This document shows, in pieces, positions 45,401-57,261 of a DNA stretch of 64,000 nucleotides. The translations under genes were made by a program, and so were the position numbers. This DNA is from Dermatemys mawii. Its lineage: Eukaryota > Chordata > Testudines > Dermatemydidae. Below the pieces are notes generated by a model, which was not told the DNA's origin, made no database searches, and saw nothing but the letters and a program-made list of their open reading frames with translations. The stretch covers positions 16,746,242 to 16,810,241 of the forward strand of contig ML677373.1 in NCBI GenBank assembly GCA_007922305.1, written 5' to 3'. Position 1 is the stretch's first letter; each line of letters begins with the position of its first letter.

Positions 45401-45764
45401 CTGCTAAGTATAAAAATGAAAATGACAAGGAAACAAAATAGAAACAGTTTGATATTAATGAAAATATGCACAAGCTCTTTCACCATTTCCTACGGCTCTT
45501 TACCCAAAAGACAAACTGCTTCTTTATCCAGTCACATAGCAAGATAATGCAGAATGAATGAAACGTCACCAAAGAAATAACACATTGCAACTAAACCTGG
45601 GTGCATACCTCAAATATTTATTCCTCAAATTTTGGTTTGGATTTTATTTTAAATTGTATTTGTGTTTCTTTTTGTTTGTTTATTTGTTTCTTGTAAATAT
45701 CCTAGTGAATGAATTTACTGAAAGAAATGTTTGCAGAAACAGCACATTTTAAACAATTACTAGA

Positions 45765-45935
45765 AAATGGAGCTGGTAAAAAATATGGGAAACATTCATA
45801 GTTTTTTTCACAATCATTTTCTTTTTCTGTTTTGAAATTCAAAAATTTATTTTTTTCATCTAGTTGACATGTAAAACTTTGAAAATTTCAACTGCTTCTA
45901 CTGGAAACTCTTTGCAGAAAGGGAATTTTCAATCC
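45765..45935. repeat. GAAAATTTT-rich fold-back repeat
   Basis: 'ttctgttttgaaattcaaaa' and 'actttgaaaatttcaactgc' with 'gggaattttcaatcc' match the AT-rich fold-back group. Confidence 0.45.
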
Positions 45936-46309
45936 ATAAGTATGAGTGTTAGAATCACATTTCTGGGGTAAAAAGTGATCCTTACTCACCTCCCGAGGAA
46001 ACAGAAATGTACCATGTGAAATGATGCCCATGTCCAAGCAGCTCCAGTTTTGAATATGAAATACTCTTACTCAAGCTGCAATCCGAGAATCATCTGCAGA
46101 AATTATATATAATAATTTTGAATAAAGAATAAATTCAAGAAAATTATGATGTCACAGTAATTTGCATGGTGATAGGTGGCACTTCTCAAGTAATTAATTA
46201 TGTATTGTTCTACCAGCTCCAGTCATGATTAATTTTAAATGAGCATTGCTGCCAAGCAGAATAGATTTGCTTTATGTTCAGGGGGTTAACAGTATCACAG
46301 CTGTATGGT

Positions 46310-46390
46310 ACTGGGCCTGGTTCAGTTGCCTTCAAAGTTAATGGGAATTTTTCCATTGACTTCAATGAGCATTGGATTGAGCCCTTAGTG
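46310..46390. repeat. Short fold-back repeat
   Basis: 'actgggcctggttcagttgc' and 'ttccattgacttcaatgagc' with 'gagccc' at the right. Confidence 0.6.
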
Positions 46391-46404
46391 AGTGTCTGGA
46401 GAGA

Positions 46405-46885
46405 TGGATGGGCCCTCCAGTGTGATTGGGAGACATGCCCCTTTTATTGGGTAATGTCTGGAGAGCCCCAGAACAAAATGGTTTCAGGGCACAATAAGGA
46501 TCAAAGGACAGCTCTGTACAGGCAGGAGAGTCCAGCCAATAGAAGTTAATGTGCACCGGGAGATGGAACTGTGACTGTTTCCATTTTATTGCATCACAGA
46601 GTGGGACGGCCCCTTCAAGGGAATTGGGCATAGCCTCACCCGTGACTAACTAGCTGCCCTCTGGGCAGTGCGATAAAAGACCAACCAGCAGCTCCGTCAA
46701 TAGAGCTGCAGGGAGGCAGGAGACTCTGGATCAGGAGAAGGGCCCGGAATGGGTCTTGCCACACCAGCTAGATGAATGACCTCTGTAAGCCGAAGCCCAC
46801 ACAGCAGGGCCAGGTTTACCTGGTTTTATTCATGCCGAAATGTGTTTGTGTTTGAACAATAAATGCATCCCTAGGAAGAGGGAAG
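46405..46885 (+). repeat. Possible LTR fragment
   Basis: Has a TATA-like 'gcgataaaaga' at about 46,670, a GC-rich stretch, and a polyadenylation signal in 'gaacaataaatgcatcccta' at about 46,853-46,872, in an order like the LTR at 8.6-9.0 kb. No TG...CA ends or target duplication were fixed, so this stays tentative. Confidence 0.4.
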
Positions 46886-49489
46886 GAAATAGTATTACTG
46901 AGGGAAGTTTCATGGCTGAAGGTGGCTGACGAATTGGCCTGCTGGTTTCCATGAGTGGGAGAACTGAGGTAGAAACATGGTCTGATGCTGAGATTGGGGA
47001 GACCAAAAGATATATTGCAACAGAGTTCTGTTCAGTTTCCCAGGCAATGCCTCTGTTCCTGAAAGTCTTCCCAACTCTCCTTTCTTTTCAGAGTGTGCCA
47101 CAAGCCATACAATATAACCTCAGATCTGTTTAGTCAAGATTCATTTTACAGACAGAGTCATTTAGTAGACGGTTCACACAGATGATCTGGGCACTAGCTT
47201 TAAAATAAATGAAATCTGTAGAGCGAGTTCCTTGTATAAAACGGTCTTGGTCTGTGTTTGGGATCAGCATATATGGAATCAAAGTGAAATCCTATATGGG
47301 ACTAGAAAGGCGGTGGTCTTTATACCAGGGTGGTCTTAAACTGGGCTTTAATGTATGTACAATATACAAACATTTCTGACAGACCATTAACACCTATAAT
47401 CTTGTAAATATTTGCAATTTTCTAGATCATAAATATAGCTACATAAGCAGTTCTTTCAGGACATCATTTATACTCCATTAAAGGTTAATTTACAAGTTAG
47501 TGCCTTATAGAAAGAAGATATGTGTACTTTTATGTTAACTTTCTGTAAAGGGAGACTGGTGTCTCTGACAGCAATTTGTAATTCTCCTGTGGCACTCCCA
47601 GTGGCACCATTCAAAGCACTATGTGAATTCTTTTCATCAGCTCATGTTCGCAGCAAACTTAATCTTGTGTTTTGAAGGGGAGGGGAGGAGAAAAAGATCT
47701 TAGGTCTTCAGTCTGCCTTCCCAAGCATCCAACTGTTTGTTTAAACAGTCTCCCCTGACACACATGCTCATTCGTCACAGTGCTCAGATACCTGCTGCTG
47801 AATCTTAACCCAACTTAACCAACGGAGTTCGGTATTGCTAGACTCCCAGACCTTTCTGCGGGGGAGGGAGGTAAATAATGGAGGATTGACCCTATAGGCC
47901 ATGACTTTATTCACTGCAATGGTGTTTGTGTTTTGTAAAGATCAAAGGGGCACAGAACAAAAATTGATCAGTTGTAGACCCAAGCTGGGATGTTCAAAGG
48001 AGCCTAAGGCAATTAGATGCCCAGCTCTAGATTTGGCCAGCTAACTTAATAATCCCCATCTCAGGGCTTAGAGAAGGATCTGGACAGAGTGCGGAATAAC
48101 CACAAAGCTCAGATGCTGTAAAAGAGCAGAGAGTAAAGTCCAACTGTTTTGCAGCTTAAATATTTTTTTCTTTCTTGGGATTGTGTAGTTTAAGAAATTA
48201 GCGGTTTAAGAAGCTGCAGGTAACCACAGTTCAGCTGAGGAAAATGAGATCTGTCAATAATACACATGCTGCATTGTGTATTGTTCAGATAAAACACTTG
48301 CACTTTCCCAAGCTCTCTACTCAATAGGGGCATGACATAAGTTTATGCAGCCTTATTCATTAAATCAAGCACCACAATTCTTCTCTAGCAAGAGGGAGAG
48401 AGTTCTCAATATTTCTTACCAAACGTATTGCAGTAATATAGCAGCACTGTGATTCATGCCTCAGTAGAGCATTTCGGAAGTATTTCCTCTAGTTTCAGGA
48501 GCTTTTGTATGTGAACGGCAAAAGGTTCTAAGGTCTGTTTTGGGTTCCCTCAAACTTTCTTTGAGCTAGCTCTGTATGCTACCGATGACAATTGTTCCTC
48601 TTTCAAACAGAATCTAGGCCCATACTTTCTAATGTTAATCAATACACGCCTTTCTTTCCCACCTCAACCTTTGAATATCCATGAGGCTCAAAGGAAGAAG
48701 TTGCCCTCTGCAGGCCTACACTTAATGTAACTTATTTCAAACTTGGGGACTGATATCATTCCAGTTCGATTCAGCTAAAAGACTTCCATTGAATGTAGCT
48801 GGACTCGTATCTGGGCTTAAGCTAGGCAGGGGGATCCCAGTCACAAAGCTTTAAGTCTTAAGGCTAGCGGTGCATGTGGCTGGAAAACACTGCTTTAGGC
48901 ACCAACACCAGAGACGTGTTCCTTAACTGCCATGGTGAGAAAATCAGTGTTGATGCCCAAAGAGCTATTGCTATGTGCTAGAAGGTTGCTCGCTAATGCT
49001 AGATGCTCCTGGACAGTGGAACCTTGACAGAGACATATTAAAATGACATATCTAGAGGACAGCCATGAGCTTATGAGGAGGTACATAAAAGAGTCTCCGA
49101 ATTCAGTGGGATGCTGGATTTGTATTTAGTCACCATAAATAGTGGCTGTAATTTATATTTAAATAACTACTATAAATATTGCTGTTTGGGGGTGGGAGGA
49201 ATGTATCTTGGGGAGGAGGGAACAAAACAACCAAAGCTAGCATTGAAGAAAGGCCCATTTATGTCTATCACACTGGAGAAATTGTTAAGGAACAAGTTTT
49301 GCCTTACGTACCAAGATGAGGGAGCCCTTCCAATGTCTGCTGTGTTTGTGTCCAAATAGAATTTGGTTTCATAGAGCAGAGTTCATGCTCTGGGCACCCA
49401 AAGCTCTTCACAAGCTCATTCTGGTCCCAGGCCTGCTGCTGGGCCTGTAGCTTAGGGTTGCACTCCCTCAGCAGCCAGTTGTGTGTCTT
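46886..49489. other. Mostly unrecognised sequence
   Basis: About 2.6 kb with only fold-back scraps at about 47,990-48,060 ('ggcaattagatgcccagctc') and 48,755-48,815 ('gacttccattgaatgtagct'). No gene recognised. Confidence 0.4.
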
Positions 49490-49625
49490 GTAATGGAACC
49501 AGATTCAGCAAGCACGTGAGCAGTTCCAGTGGTGCCAATGAGACTGTGTAAGGCTCTGATTCAGCAAAGCACGTGAGCATGTACCTAACTTTAAGCACAT
49601 GACTAGTCTCACCTAGGTTCTTAAA
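49490..49625. repeat. Fold-back repeat
   Basis: 'aaccagattcagcaagcacg' and 'ctgattcagcaaagcacgtg' with 'cctaactttaagcacatgac' are recurrent fold-back pieces. Confidence 0.6.
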
Positions 49626-50084
49626 AGTGCCCTGGAACACCTGTGCTTTGCTGCATGAGAGCCATACTCATCCCTTGTTTGTCAGGTGCATGGATATTTT
49701 AGTAGGAGCCAGCCAAGGAGTGGAAGGTGGAAAATGGCTAAAATGGAGGAGCATTGTGGGGATGCTACCTGACAGAGAAGGAGGCAAATCAGTGTTTGGT
49801 GACTGCCATGGGAGGAAGAGCAAACACCTTTGTATATGACATTTCTTTCCTTCCCTGGGGTTGGAGATGGGAGTGACAAACACAATGAACCTGACAAACA
49901 CATAATCTGAGCACAACAGAGATATAAACCACCAAGACAGGATCAATGTGAAGCTCGACAGGGTCACTTTTGCAGTCATCTGAAATGATTTAGGGGTCTT
50001 TTCTGCCTTTCTCCTATGGAGCCTCTGTGCCCACATTTTTAGCTGGAATTGTGAAACAGTCTATTCAATTTTTGTATTTGCCTA
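49626..50084. other. Unrecognised sequence
   Basis: A 122-codon minus frame at 49,668-50,036 overlaps other frames and has no domain; not called as a gene. Confidence 0.4.
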
Positions 50085-50530
50085 TATGCCAGGAATCAGG
50101 GTCTGCAGCAATGCTGGTCTCTGGGTGACCTGACGAACACAGCTGGCCTGTAGTAGGCTGCCTGATTATTTACATTGCCTGACTGGTGGGAAGAATCAGC
50201 AGACCAGTTCTTAAATTCAGTGGCTGCTGGAGGCATTTCCCTACAGCTGTGATTGCCTCCTGTGCCTGCTTGTTGCTAGCCCTGCTCCCACCTTGTTCCA
50301 GTCCTGCTCCTGCCTTGGTCCCAGCCTTGCCTCTTGCCAGGTAACCTGGTTCTGACCCTCAGCTCCAATTCCTGACTTCTGGCCTCTGCTTTAAGCTCTG
50401 ATCCTGGGCTCCTATTCCTGGCTGCTGACTCCTGCATTATGCCTGACTCTCCCACATCCTGGTTTCTGACACTGGCCTGTTAATTAATATGTTGTTGGGG
50501 GTCTTACTTTCGATCCTTATGTTGACCCTG
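50085..50530 (+). repeat. Gypsy-type LTR-like fragment with C/T-rich subrepeats
   Basis: Left part 'gcaatgctggtctctgggtg' and 'agtaggctgcctgattattt' followed by degenerate units such as 'ctgctcctgccttggtcc' and 'ctgctgactcctgcatta'. I recall this arrangement from turtle gypsy LTRs. Ends not fixed. Confidence 0.5.
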
Positions 50531-50609
50531 CAGGAAATATTTGATATGATCCCATAAGAAATTAAAAGATCTGGGCAGAAATAAAATTAAATTAGAGCCA
50601 GTCAGAAAA

Positions 50610-50872
50610 TGACCCGTTTTTTCCCAGTTTAAAAATAAAATGACAATCAGCCAGTATTTTACAGTTTTCATTGGTGTTTTTTTTGAAAATCATAGAGTTT
50701 TCATTGAAAACTCAAACCTACAAAATCCAAACATTTTGTCCATTTTTAGCAACTGAAACTGTGTTTTAGTTTAAAGCTGAAAATTTGGTGTGGAGAGCAT
50801 TGCAAAAATGTGTTTTTGTTTAAAAGCCATTTTATGGGGAAACAAATATATTCCGATGAAAGGAGAAATTCG
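50610..50872. repeat. GAAAATTTT-rich fold-back repeat
   Basis: 'tttttgaaaatcatagagtt' and 'ttcattgaaaactcaaacct' pair in part; similar to the block at 42.8 kb. Confidence 0.5.
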
Positions 50873-51264
50873 GAAAGCAAAAGAGTTTATTCCTGAAGAC
50901 ACAAAAGATCTGTGTGTCTGAGCAATTTGTTTTCCTCTTTGGTGGAAAGGACCTTAAGGCAGGGACCATGTCATCTTACATATTTGTAAGCTAACATGCA
51001 AACCAAGGACTAGGAGTGACTGTAAGAAACTTCACAATTTGCCCTGACTACGGCGCAGTACATTCTAGCATTGGGTGACAATTTTGACCAAAAACCTGCC
51101 ATAGAAAAATTCCCAACTAGTTCTAGTGCACACCAGGAGCAGCCTAGAGCAGTATTTCTCAATGACAGGTCCCTGGGATCTCCCTGACCTAGTTTAGGAA
51201 GGTAGCAAGCGAGTCCCTGGTATCAAAAAGGCTGAGAAACAGTGGCCTAAAGATCAAAGCAGAG

Positions 51265-51445
51265 TGCTCACCAGTCGACCCCAGAACGCAGCCTCTCTGA
51301 GAAGATTAAGGTAAATTGATCTCCCATTGACGCAGGGCAGTAAAGACACCAGAATAAGTCGACCTAAGCTACATCAACTCCAGCTCCAGTTATTCACATA
51401 GCTGGAATACTGTAACTTAGGTCAACTTCTCAGAGTCCTGATTCC
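51265..51445. mobile_element. DNA transposon fragment
   Basis: 'ccagtcgaccccagaacgca', 'aaattgatctcccattgacg' and 'aagtcgacctaagctacatc' recall a common reptile DNA transposon; both terminal repeats are missing. Confidence 0.55.
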
Positions 51446-51719
51446 TTCCTTGATTCCCTCTTGTTCATGGCTTGGAATAAGTTGTATCACTCTCTTTTTC
51501 AGAGAGTAGCTTTCTCCCTAATGAGCAGCTGGCCAGCTATTCTGATTAGGGAAGAAGTGTAAAACTCAATCAGTATTTCCAGGAGGGTCTAATTCTCCCT
51601 GTCTCATACCACAAGAACAAGGGGACTTGACAATGGCTAGGGTGCTAGTGTGCTGAGAACACAGCCTATAGCAGTGACCAGTATTGTCTCATTGTTTCCT
51701 TGTGCTCCCCCATCAGTCA

Positions 51720-51887
51720 TTCTGTATCCATCTGTTGCCTTATTCTTAGATTGGAAGCTCCCTGGAGCAAGGACTGTCCTTTTCTTCTGTTTTATACAGT
51801 ACTTAGAGCTGTGGGCTTCTTGTCCATGACTGAGACTTCTTGAAGCTACAATAACACAAAGAATAAATAATAACCATAAATTCAGTG
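51720..51887 (+). repeat. MIR-like SINE tail, plus
   Basis: 'agattggaagctccctggag' and 'aacacaaagaataaataata' match the SINE 3' tail at 8.2 kb. Confidence 0.75.
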
Positions 51888-51889
51888 AA

Positions 51890-52272
51890 ACTGAAAGGTG
51901 GCCAGTTCAGAGCTCATACAAGGAAGCACTTTTTCAATGAGTAATCAGACTGTGGAACTAATTTCCACTGAAAGTTGTTGAGGCCAAGAACTCAGCAAGA
52001 ATCAAGGAAGGAATGGGCATTTTTGTGGCTAACAAGAATAGTCTAGGTTTTAATAGTTAACACATTTTGGGAGGAATAACTTCACACTTCAGAGACTAAA
52101 CTAGTCTTTGACTGCTAAGGAGCAGCATGAGGGGCAAATTATCCACATCCGCCTGTTACTGGGTTTTTTGCACCTTCTTCTGAAGCATCTAGAAGTGGCC
52201 ATCATTGGAGACCAGATAGTGGACCACATGGACCATAGGTCTGATAAAGGTATGGCTGTTCCTATGTCACTC
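51890..52272 (+). mobile_element. CR1 LINE 3' portion, plus strand
   Basis: 'atcagactgtggaactaatt' and 'gttgttgaggccaagaactc' are the end of ORF2; 'cttctgaagcatctagaagt', 'gaccataggtctgataaagg' and 'tggctgttcctatgtc' are the 3' UTR and tail. It directly follows a SINE tail. Confidence 0.85.
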
Positions 52273-52644
52273 TCACTCCCCTCTTCCCTCTCCCTGCTCT
52301 GTTCACCAAAGCTACAGTCACTATCTGGGCAGGGCCTTACTTCCTCTAACTTTCCTCTATGGCTGAGTGAAGATGGTGGAAATATGTTCTGAAGGACCTG
52401 CTCCTACAAAAAATGTATGCAACAACAAGGTTAGTTATGTGCATAAGGTTAAGTATGTGCCTAACTACTGATGGGATCAAGGGCTGCATTGTACAGACAT
52501 TAAATAAATATTACAGGAACACTGCTGAATGACAATAAATATATTGTCTTCTTGATATGTGTATTGCCCTATTCACTTCAGTGGAGTTAGTCCAGATTTA
52601 CACCAATTCAGAAGTTAGGCTGTCTCCTCTGCCACAGTTTAATC

Positions 52645-52884
52645 TACCAGGGTGTGAATTACAGTGCATTATAACTCTCCCACGTGGACTCTGCAAACAT
52701 GAACTAAAAGGTTCCTATTTTGTATTTATGTAGTTCTGTGTGACTTTGACTATGTAAATGTGAAGTGGGAACCTTTTAGTTCCCATTCGCTCACTGTGTC
52801 TACACAGGGTAGTTACAGTGCACCACTCTGGAGCACACTGTAATTCACGCCCCGGTGGTCTGACAGGAGAGTGTAGACAAGTCC
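52645..52884. mobile_element. DNA transposon with nested inverted repeats
   Basis: 'gtgaattacagtgcattata' on the left faces 'agcacactgtaattcacgcc' on the right, and inside a perfect 15-bp inverted repeat (gaactaaaaggttcc, 52,700-52,714; ggaaccttttagttc, 52,769-52,783) is conserved. The right end 'gtgtagacaagtcct' is like those at 31.9 and 37.5 kb; the left end is eroded. Positions of the inner arms are within one or two bases. Confidence 0.75.
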
Positions 52885-54059
52885 TCAGTCTAATGCCTGT
52901 GTGTGGTCCCATGGGCTATTGTGGCCACTAATGTGGTTAATAGAATGATATTTGACTCCTTGGATTAGACAATAGCGTAAAAAATGTTAGCCCTCTTTGT
53001 AGAATATTGAGATTTATTTTAAAGGAACTCAGAACCAGAACCATATAGATTCAGAGTCAATTCTCTGACATTTAATTTCCTAGAATGGAAATCAGCTCAG
53101 GTAAATTAAAGAAAATTGAAAGGGGGTATGTGTCAATAATTAAATTCATGCTTTAAAAAGTCAAACAAATATGCTTACAATTGTGTGAATGCTTGGTTTT
53201 CTTATGCAAATCAGTGCTTTGTGAAGGTACTTTCAATTACCTAGCCTTTGAAGTAGCACACCAAACAGACATTCAAGAGGCTTTCCAGCGGGTTACATTA
53301 GGATGCTATTAAATTATACCTCTGCTTTCCACTGATTTTACCTACTTGAATGTGCATGTGGATCCCCCATCTTTCTTTTATGTAAAAGGATGGAGAATGG
53401 GTTGGGTACATGTGATGCCTTTCACATGTGGTGAAGTTTGCGGGGAAGGAATTAGCGGCTGCTGAGCTGCAGCGCATGATCTAGTTTTGAATACACTTCT
53501 TTACTGTGCAGATGTTTATAATAAAATAGAACTAAGCAGGCCACTAAAAGCTGATTTTATTTTTGCCTAAGAAATGGCCCGATCCTATAGCTGTTAAAGT
53601 CAGAGGGATATTCACCACTGATTTCTCAGTCTGAGCAAGATCTGGCTCCTAATTTAGATGAAAATCCATTTTTTTGTTTGGTTAGGTTTCTTTTTTTTTA
53701 ATGTAGCAAGTGTTTTCATTGTTGCATAAGCTTTTACATATTTGTTTTTACCAATAAAATGCAAGTTAAATAATCAGCTCTACAGCAAATGGTTTTTAAA
53801 AAAGGAAGAATGAATGGCATTTAAAATGTTATTTTCATCTTACTTCGGTTTGCTCTTGGGTATTAATATTTCAAAGGCACATTTTCAGACGCAAGTTACA
53901 TGTTGTTACAGTGCTAACATTAGCAAACAATTTAGGGACACCAATAAGACAAAGTATTTTTCCCCTTATATTTTAAGGAATTCATAGTGTAAATGGATTT
54001 TACTGTGGAGATGTTATTGAGATCTGGGAATTACAGACAAAAATAATAGAAGGGGGAAT
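52885..54059. other. Repeat-poor AT-rich sequence
   Basis: Only a fold-back scrap at about 53,575-53,655 ('ggcccgatcctatagctgtt' against 'agcaagatctggctcctaat') was noted. 53,130-53,560 is a candidate for conserved noncoding DNA by composition. Confidence 0.4.
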
Positions 54060-54164
54060 GTGGGGCCCAATGGCTAAGACACCAACCCTGGGAACTGGAA
54101 GACTCTGTTTTAGTGTCCTGCTCTGCAACAAATATCTTATGTAACCTTGGGCAAGTCACTTAAT
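54060..54164 (+). repeat. MIR-like SINE, 5' part (interrupted)
   Basis: 'tgtaaccttgggcaagtcac' marks the middle of a SINE that stops at 54,164 and resumes at about 55,097. Confidence 0.75.
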
Positions 54165-54525
54165 GTACATCTACATTTACAGCACTGTGTAGAGTACAGA
54201 CACGGCACACCTAGCTCACATGAGTATAAATAACAGTGTAGATGGTGAGGTGTGACTTAGGCAAGTAGAGTGGCTTACGCGCCTGAACTCTAACTTATAT
54301 AACCTCATGACACTCTGGAGACCCAGGCAGTACCTACACTGCTATATTTAGCAGTTTAGTGTCCCCCTGCCTCCCCTGTGCCAAAGCTTTTCCTCACAGC
54401 TGGGAAAGGCTGGGGCTGCTATGAGGCAACTGGGAAAGACCCTGGCAAGCCTTTCACTGTGGCATGCAGCTATTCTTTTGCTGTGGCATGGCGCCTGTAC
54501 TCTATACGCTGCCATAAGTATAGCC
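54165..54525. mobile_element. DNA transposon fragment inside a SINE
   Basis: Left end 'taatgtacatctacatttac' with 'acagtgtagatggtgaggtg' and 'tacctacactgctatattta' resembles the reptile elements with 'tacact' ends. The right terminal repeat is not seen before the GC-rich block. Confidence 0.55.
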
Positions 54526-55045
54526 ACGGCTATGGGTGGGGGGTGTAAGAGGCTTGTGGGCAAATGGGGCAGGAAAATGCCAGATGCAGCACACGTCCCT
54601 TTGGAGGCATGCCAACATACCGCCTTTGGAGCGCCACAAGCTCCTGAGAATTGGGGCGGGGGGGGGGGGTCACCAGCACCTGGACTGTGGCCCCACCCAG
54701 GCTGTGCCTCTTCGTGCCTCCGTCTGCCTCTTCTTCCAAAACCCCACCCCCAGTCACTCAGAGAGGAGCGGGCAGAGGGGCCTCAGGGTAGGAGATGGAG
54801 AGGAGTGAGCAATGGGCGGGGGGAGCTTTGCGGGGGGAGGATCGAGCAGCGGGCGGTCAGGGTGGGCCTCGGGGAGGGGACGGAGAGTCATGGGCATGGA
54901 GGTTCTGGTGGGAAGAGGCACCGTGGGGGCGGGATGTCAGGAGGAAGAGGCCAAGTGGGGGCAGGGTCTTGGGGCAGAGCAGGAGGTGGAGCCATAGTCC
55001 AGGCGCCGGTGGGCCCCCACTTCTAGGGAGCTTCTAGCATTCACG
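54526..55045. repeat. GC-rich block, probable GC-rich transposon
   Basis: About 500 bp of G-rich, CpG-bearing sequence with a run of 12 G near 54,660, set in AT-rich DNA. It resembles in composition the hAT-like element at 26.1 kb, but no terminal repeats or target duplication were found. A 201-codon frame (54,421-55,026) crosses the junction of two repeats and is glycine-rich; it is rejected as a gene. Confidence 0.5.
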
Positions 55046-55096
55046 CCCAGCCTCCTGAAATGTAAGAATCATAGCACACCTGTGGTCAAGGCCTCT

Positions 55097-55178
55097 CTTT
55101 CTCTACTTTGGTTCCCCACCTGTAAAAGGGGGATAATAGATTTCCCTACTTCTCAGGGATGTTGCGAGAGTAAATAGG
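55097..55178 (+). repeat. MIR-like SINE, 3' part
   Basis: 'ctctactttggttccccacc', 'tgtaaaagggggataataga' and 'tctcagggatgttgcgagag' continue the SINE that broke off at 54,164. Confidence 0.75.
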
Positions 55179-56484
55179 TTACAGATTGAGATAGTCAGGT
55201 ACTGCAGTAATGCAGGCTGTATAAGTACCCAAGATAGATAGCTGGTGGGATAGATTTTGCACAGGACCAATGTGCCGGGGCAGCAGTACCTGGTAGGTGT
55301 GTACCTTGCTGTGCCTCCAAAATCTTCCTTATTTTATACCACCATCTGGGAAGAGTGATCTCAAGGAGTGGGCATGGTCTGGGCATGGTCAATGATACCC
55401 TCTATAAACTGATAATATTTCAGATGAGCGAGTGATAGAGGCAAAGTCAGGGGTTGTGTGAATCAGTGTGTGTGTTACATCTCAGAACATGAATTATAAT
55501 TGGGGTAACTTAGCTGCAGAAGGGATGGAAGAGTGGGGCTCAAACTATGAAAAATATCCATGGTGTAATGTGGGTGTTGGATAAAGCATGCCAGCCCTGA
55601 CTTATTAGTAATGCTTATCTTACACCCACGTTCACATCACGTATGAATATAGCCCAAAGCTTTCAATCATAAATTGTAGGAAAGAGGAAAGGTTACTACT
55701 TTGATCATTTGCCTGTAGTAAAGCTCAATCAAAAGTATGAATAATGTGCCTTGAAATGATGTGAAGGAATAACATCATAATGGAACAAAAAAGACACATC
55801 TGTATCCATGTGAGAAGTGGCATGAAAGTGTTATCTCTAAAAGTGTTTTGACATCATCACAACTGTAAGGAAACCGTTTCTTTATTCAGAAGTCCTTTCA
55901 GGGTATGGTGTGTTTTCGTTAAGTTGCTGGCTAGGTGAATGACAGAAGACTATTTTTCAGAATGGCGTTTATCATTGGTAACGGTTTAATGGGGATAGCT
56001 TGCATGAGAAGATGGTGACAATTTTCACTGAACACAGCATGTCCTAACCTAGTCTCCCCTTCAGCATAACTGAAAGCAAGAGGTGCCAGAGCTGTTTAAC
56101 TCCAATCCCACTCTGAAGATGTGATGATGATTCCATAAGGTGATCGACAACGTAGTGAAGATCACAGAGCCTGGTTTGTTTGTTTTTTTAGAGTGAGACA
56201 ATTTAACCGTTACCCAAATGTTTCCTTGTTGTCGCTCTCATGCTGCTTTTGAAAATGGGAGCCCCTTTTCCATTATCTTTCACCCTGACAATGAGCTGCT
56301 GTAACTGGAGCATAGCTAGATTGTAATAAACGCCTGCTAAATGGCAGTGGAAAACTTCAGCTTGGACAGCGGCATGTGCGTTCTAATTAGTGCGGCATAA
56401 TTTTTCTGCCAGAAGGCTTTTCTGCAGTATATAGCTCAGTGCTTACTTGTCCATCTTTTCAAGGAACTGGTATTTCTTTTATCA
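55179..56484. other. Unrecognised sequence
   Basis: About 1.3 kb with no recognised gene or repeat. Confidence 0.4.
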
Positions 56485-56635
56485 TTGTCAGAAGCTAGGA
56501 CTGGATGACATGGGGGTGGATCACTCAGTAATTGCCCTATTTTGTTCGTTCCTTCTGAAGCATCTGGCCACTGTCGGAGGATGGGGTACTGGGTAGAGGG
56601 ACCATTGGGCTGACCCTGTATGTTCTTATCTTCCA
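56485..56635 (+). mobile_element. CR1 LINE 3' end, plus strand
   Basis: 'gggggtggatcactcagtaa', 'ccttctgaagcatctggcca' and 'tgaccctgtatgttcttatc' are the sense 3' UTR and tail of CR1. Confidence 0.9.
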
Positions 56636-56957
56636 CAGAATAGCACTTCATCAGATTGCTAAAGGACTCCAATTTTTTATGGCCTTCCTACCGAGATGGA
56701 ATGGTCAGACATATAAATTCTAGGGGAGCCTACAATTATCAAATTACAATCTCAAGTCACAAATTTAAAAAAGAAAGTGGCTTTCATTATTCTTTCAGGT
56801 CCTTGTGACTGTGATTCACTTATTTATAGGGAAGGACAAAGGATTACATGCCTGTTACACAGTGTACTTAATGGCATAGGACAAGCTTTTAAAAAAAAAA
56901 TTAAAGTTTTCTGAACTGTTATTGTGCCTGGAACAGGAGATGAAGAATTAAAACATG

Positions 56958-57040
56958 AAAATAGAAGCCAGGATGTTTGGTTTCTATTCCAGGCACTGCT
57001 ACAAATTCACTCTATGACCTCGAGATTTTAAGTACTCTCA
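56958..57040 (+). repeat. MIR-like SINE, 5' part (interrupted)
   Basis: 'ggtttctattccaggcactg' and 'actctatgacctcgag' are a decayed SINE 5' half, continued at 57,262. Confidence 0.6.
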
Positions 57041-57261
57041 GCCAAAATTTCAAAGGTATTTAGGTACGTAAAAGTGCAGATAGGCACCTGGTGCGATTTT
57101 TAAAAGAATCTAAGCAGGTTAGGTGTCTAACTCCTATTAACTGAAATTAACCAGTTAATATCAATGGAAGTTAGGCACCTAACCTGGTTAGGAGGTTTTG
57201 AAAAAGCCTCAAGGTGCCTATCTTCACTTTTAGGTACTTAAATACTTATGCAAATCTGGCC
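57041..57261. mobile_element. Palindromic MITE, nearly full-length hairpin
   Basis: The whole 221 bp folds back on itself: 'caaaggtatttaggtac' pairs with 'gtacttaaatacttatg', 'gtgcagataggcacctg' with 'aaggtgcctatcttcac', and 'gcaggttaggtgtctaac' with 'gttaggcacctaacctgg', leaving a short loop near 57,145-57,165. It splits a MIR-like SINE. Confidence 0.85.

Noticed and set aside
5419..49625. Repeated palindromic units that might suggest a CRISPR array
   Set aside because: They are dispersed over tens of kilobases, vary in length, have no regular spacers, and lie in vertebrate DNA.
54421..55026. 201-codon plus-strand open frame, the longest in the window
   Set aside because: It crosses from a DNA-transposon fragment into a GC-rich repeat, is glycine/arginine-rich, and several other frames are open at the same place on both strands, as expected from GC-rich, stop-poor DNA.
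54526..55045. Possible CpG island or promoter
   Set aside because: The GC rise is confined to a repeat-like block within a broken SINE, and no exon or promoter elements follow. The same applies to the hAT-like element at 26.1 kb.
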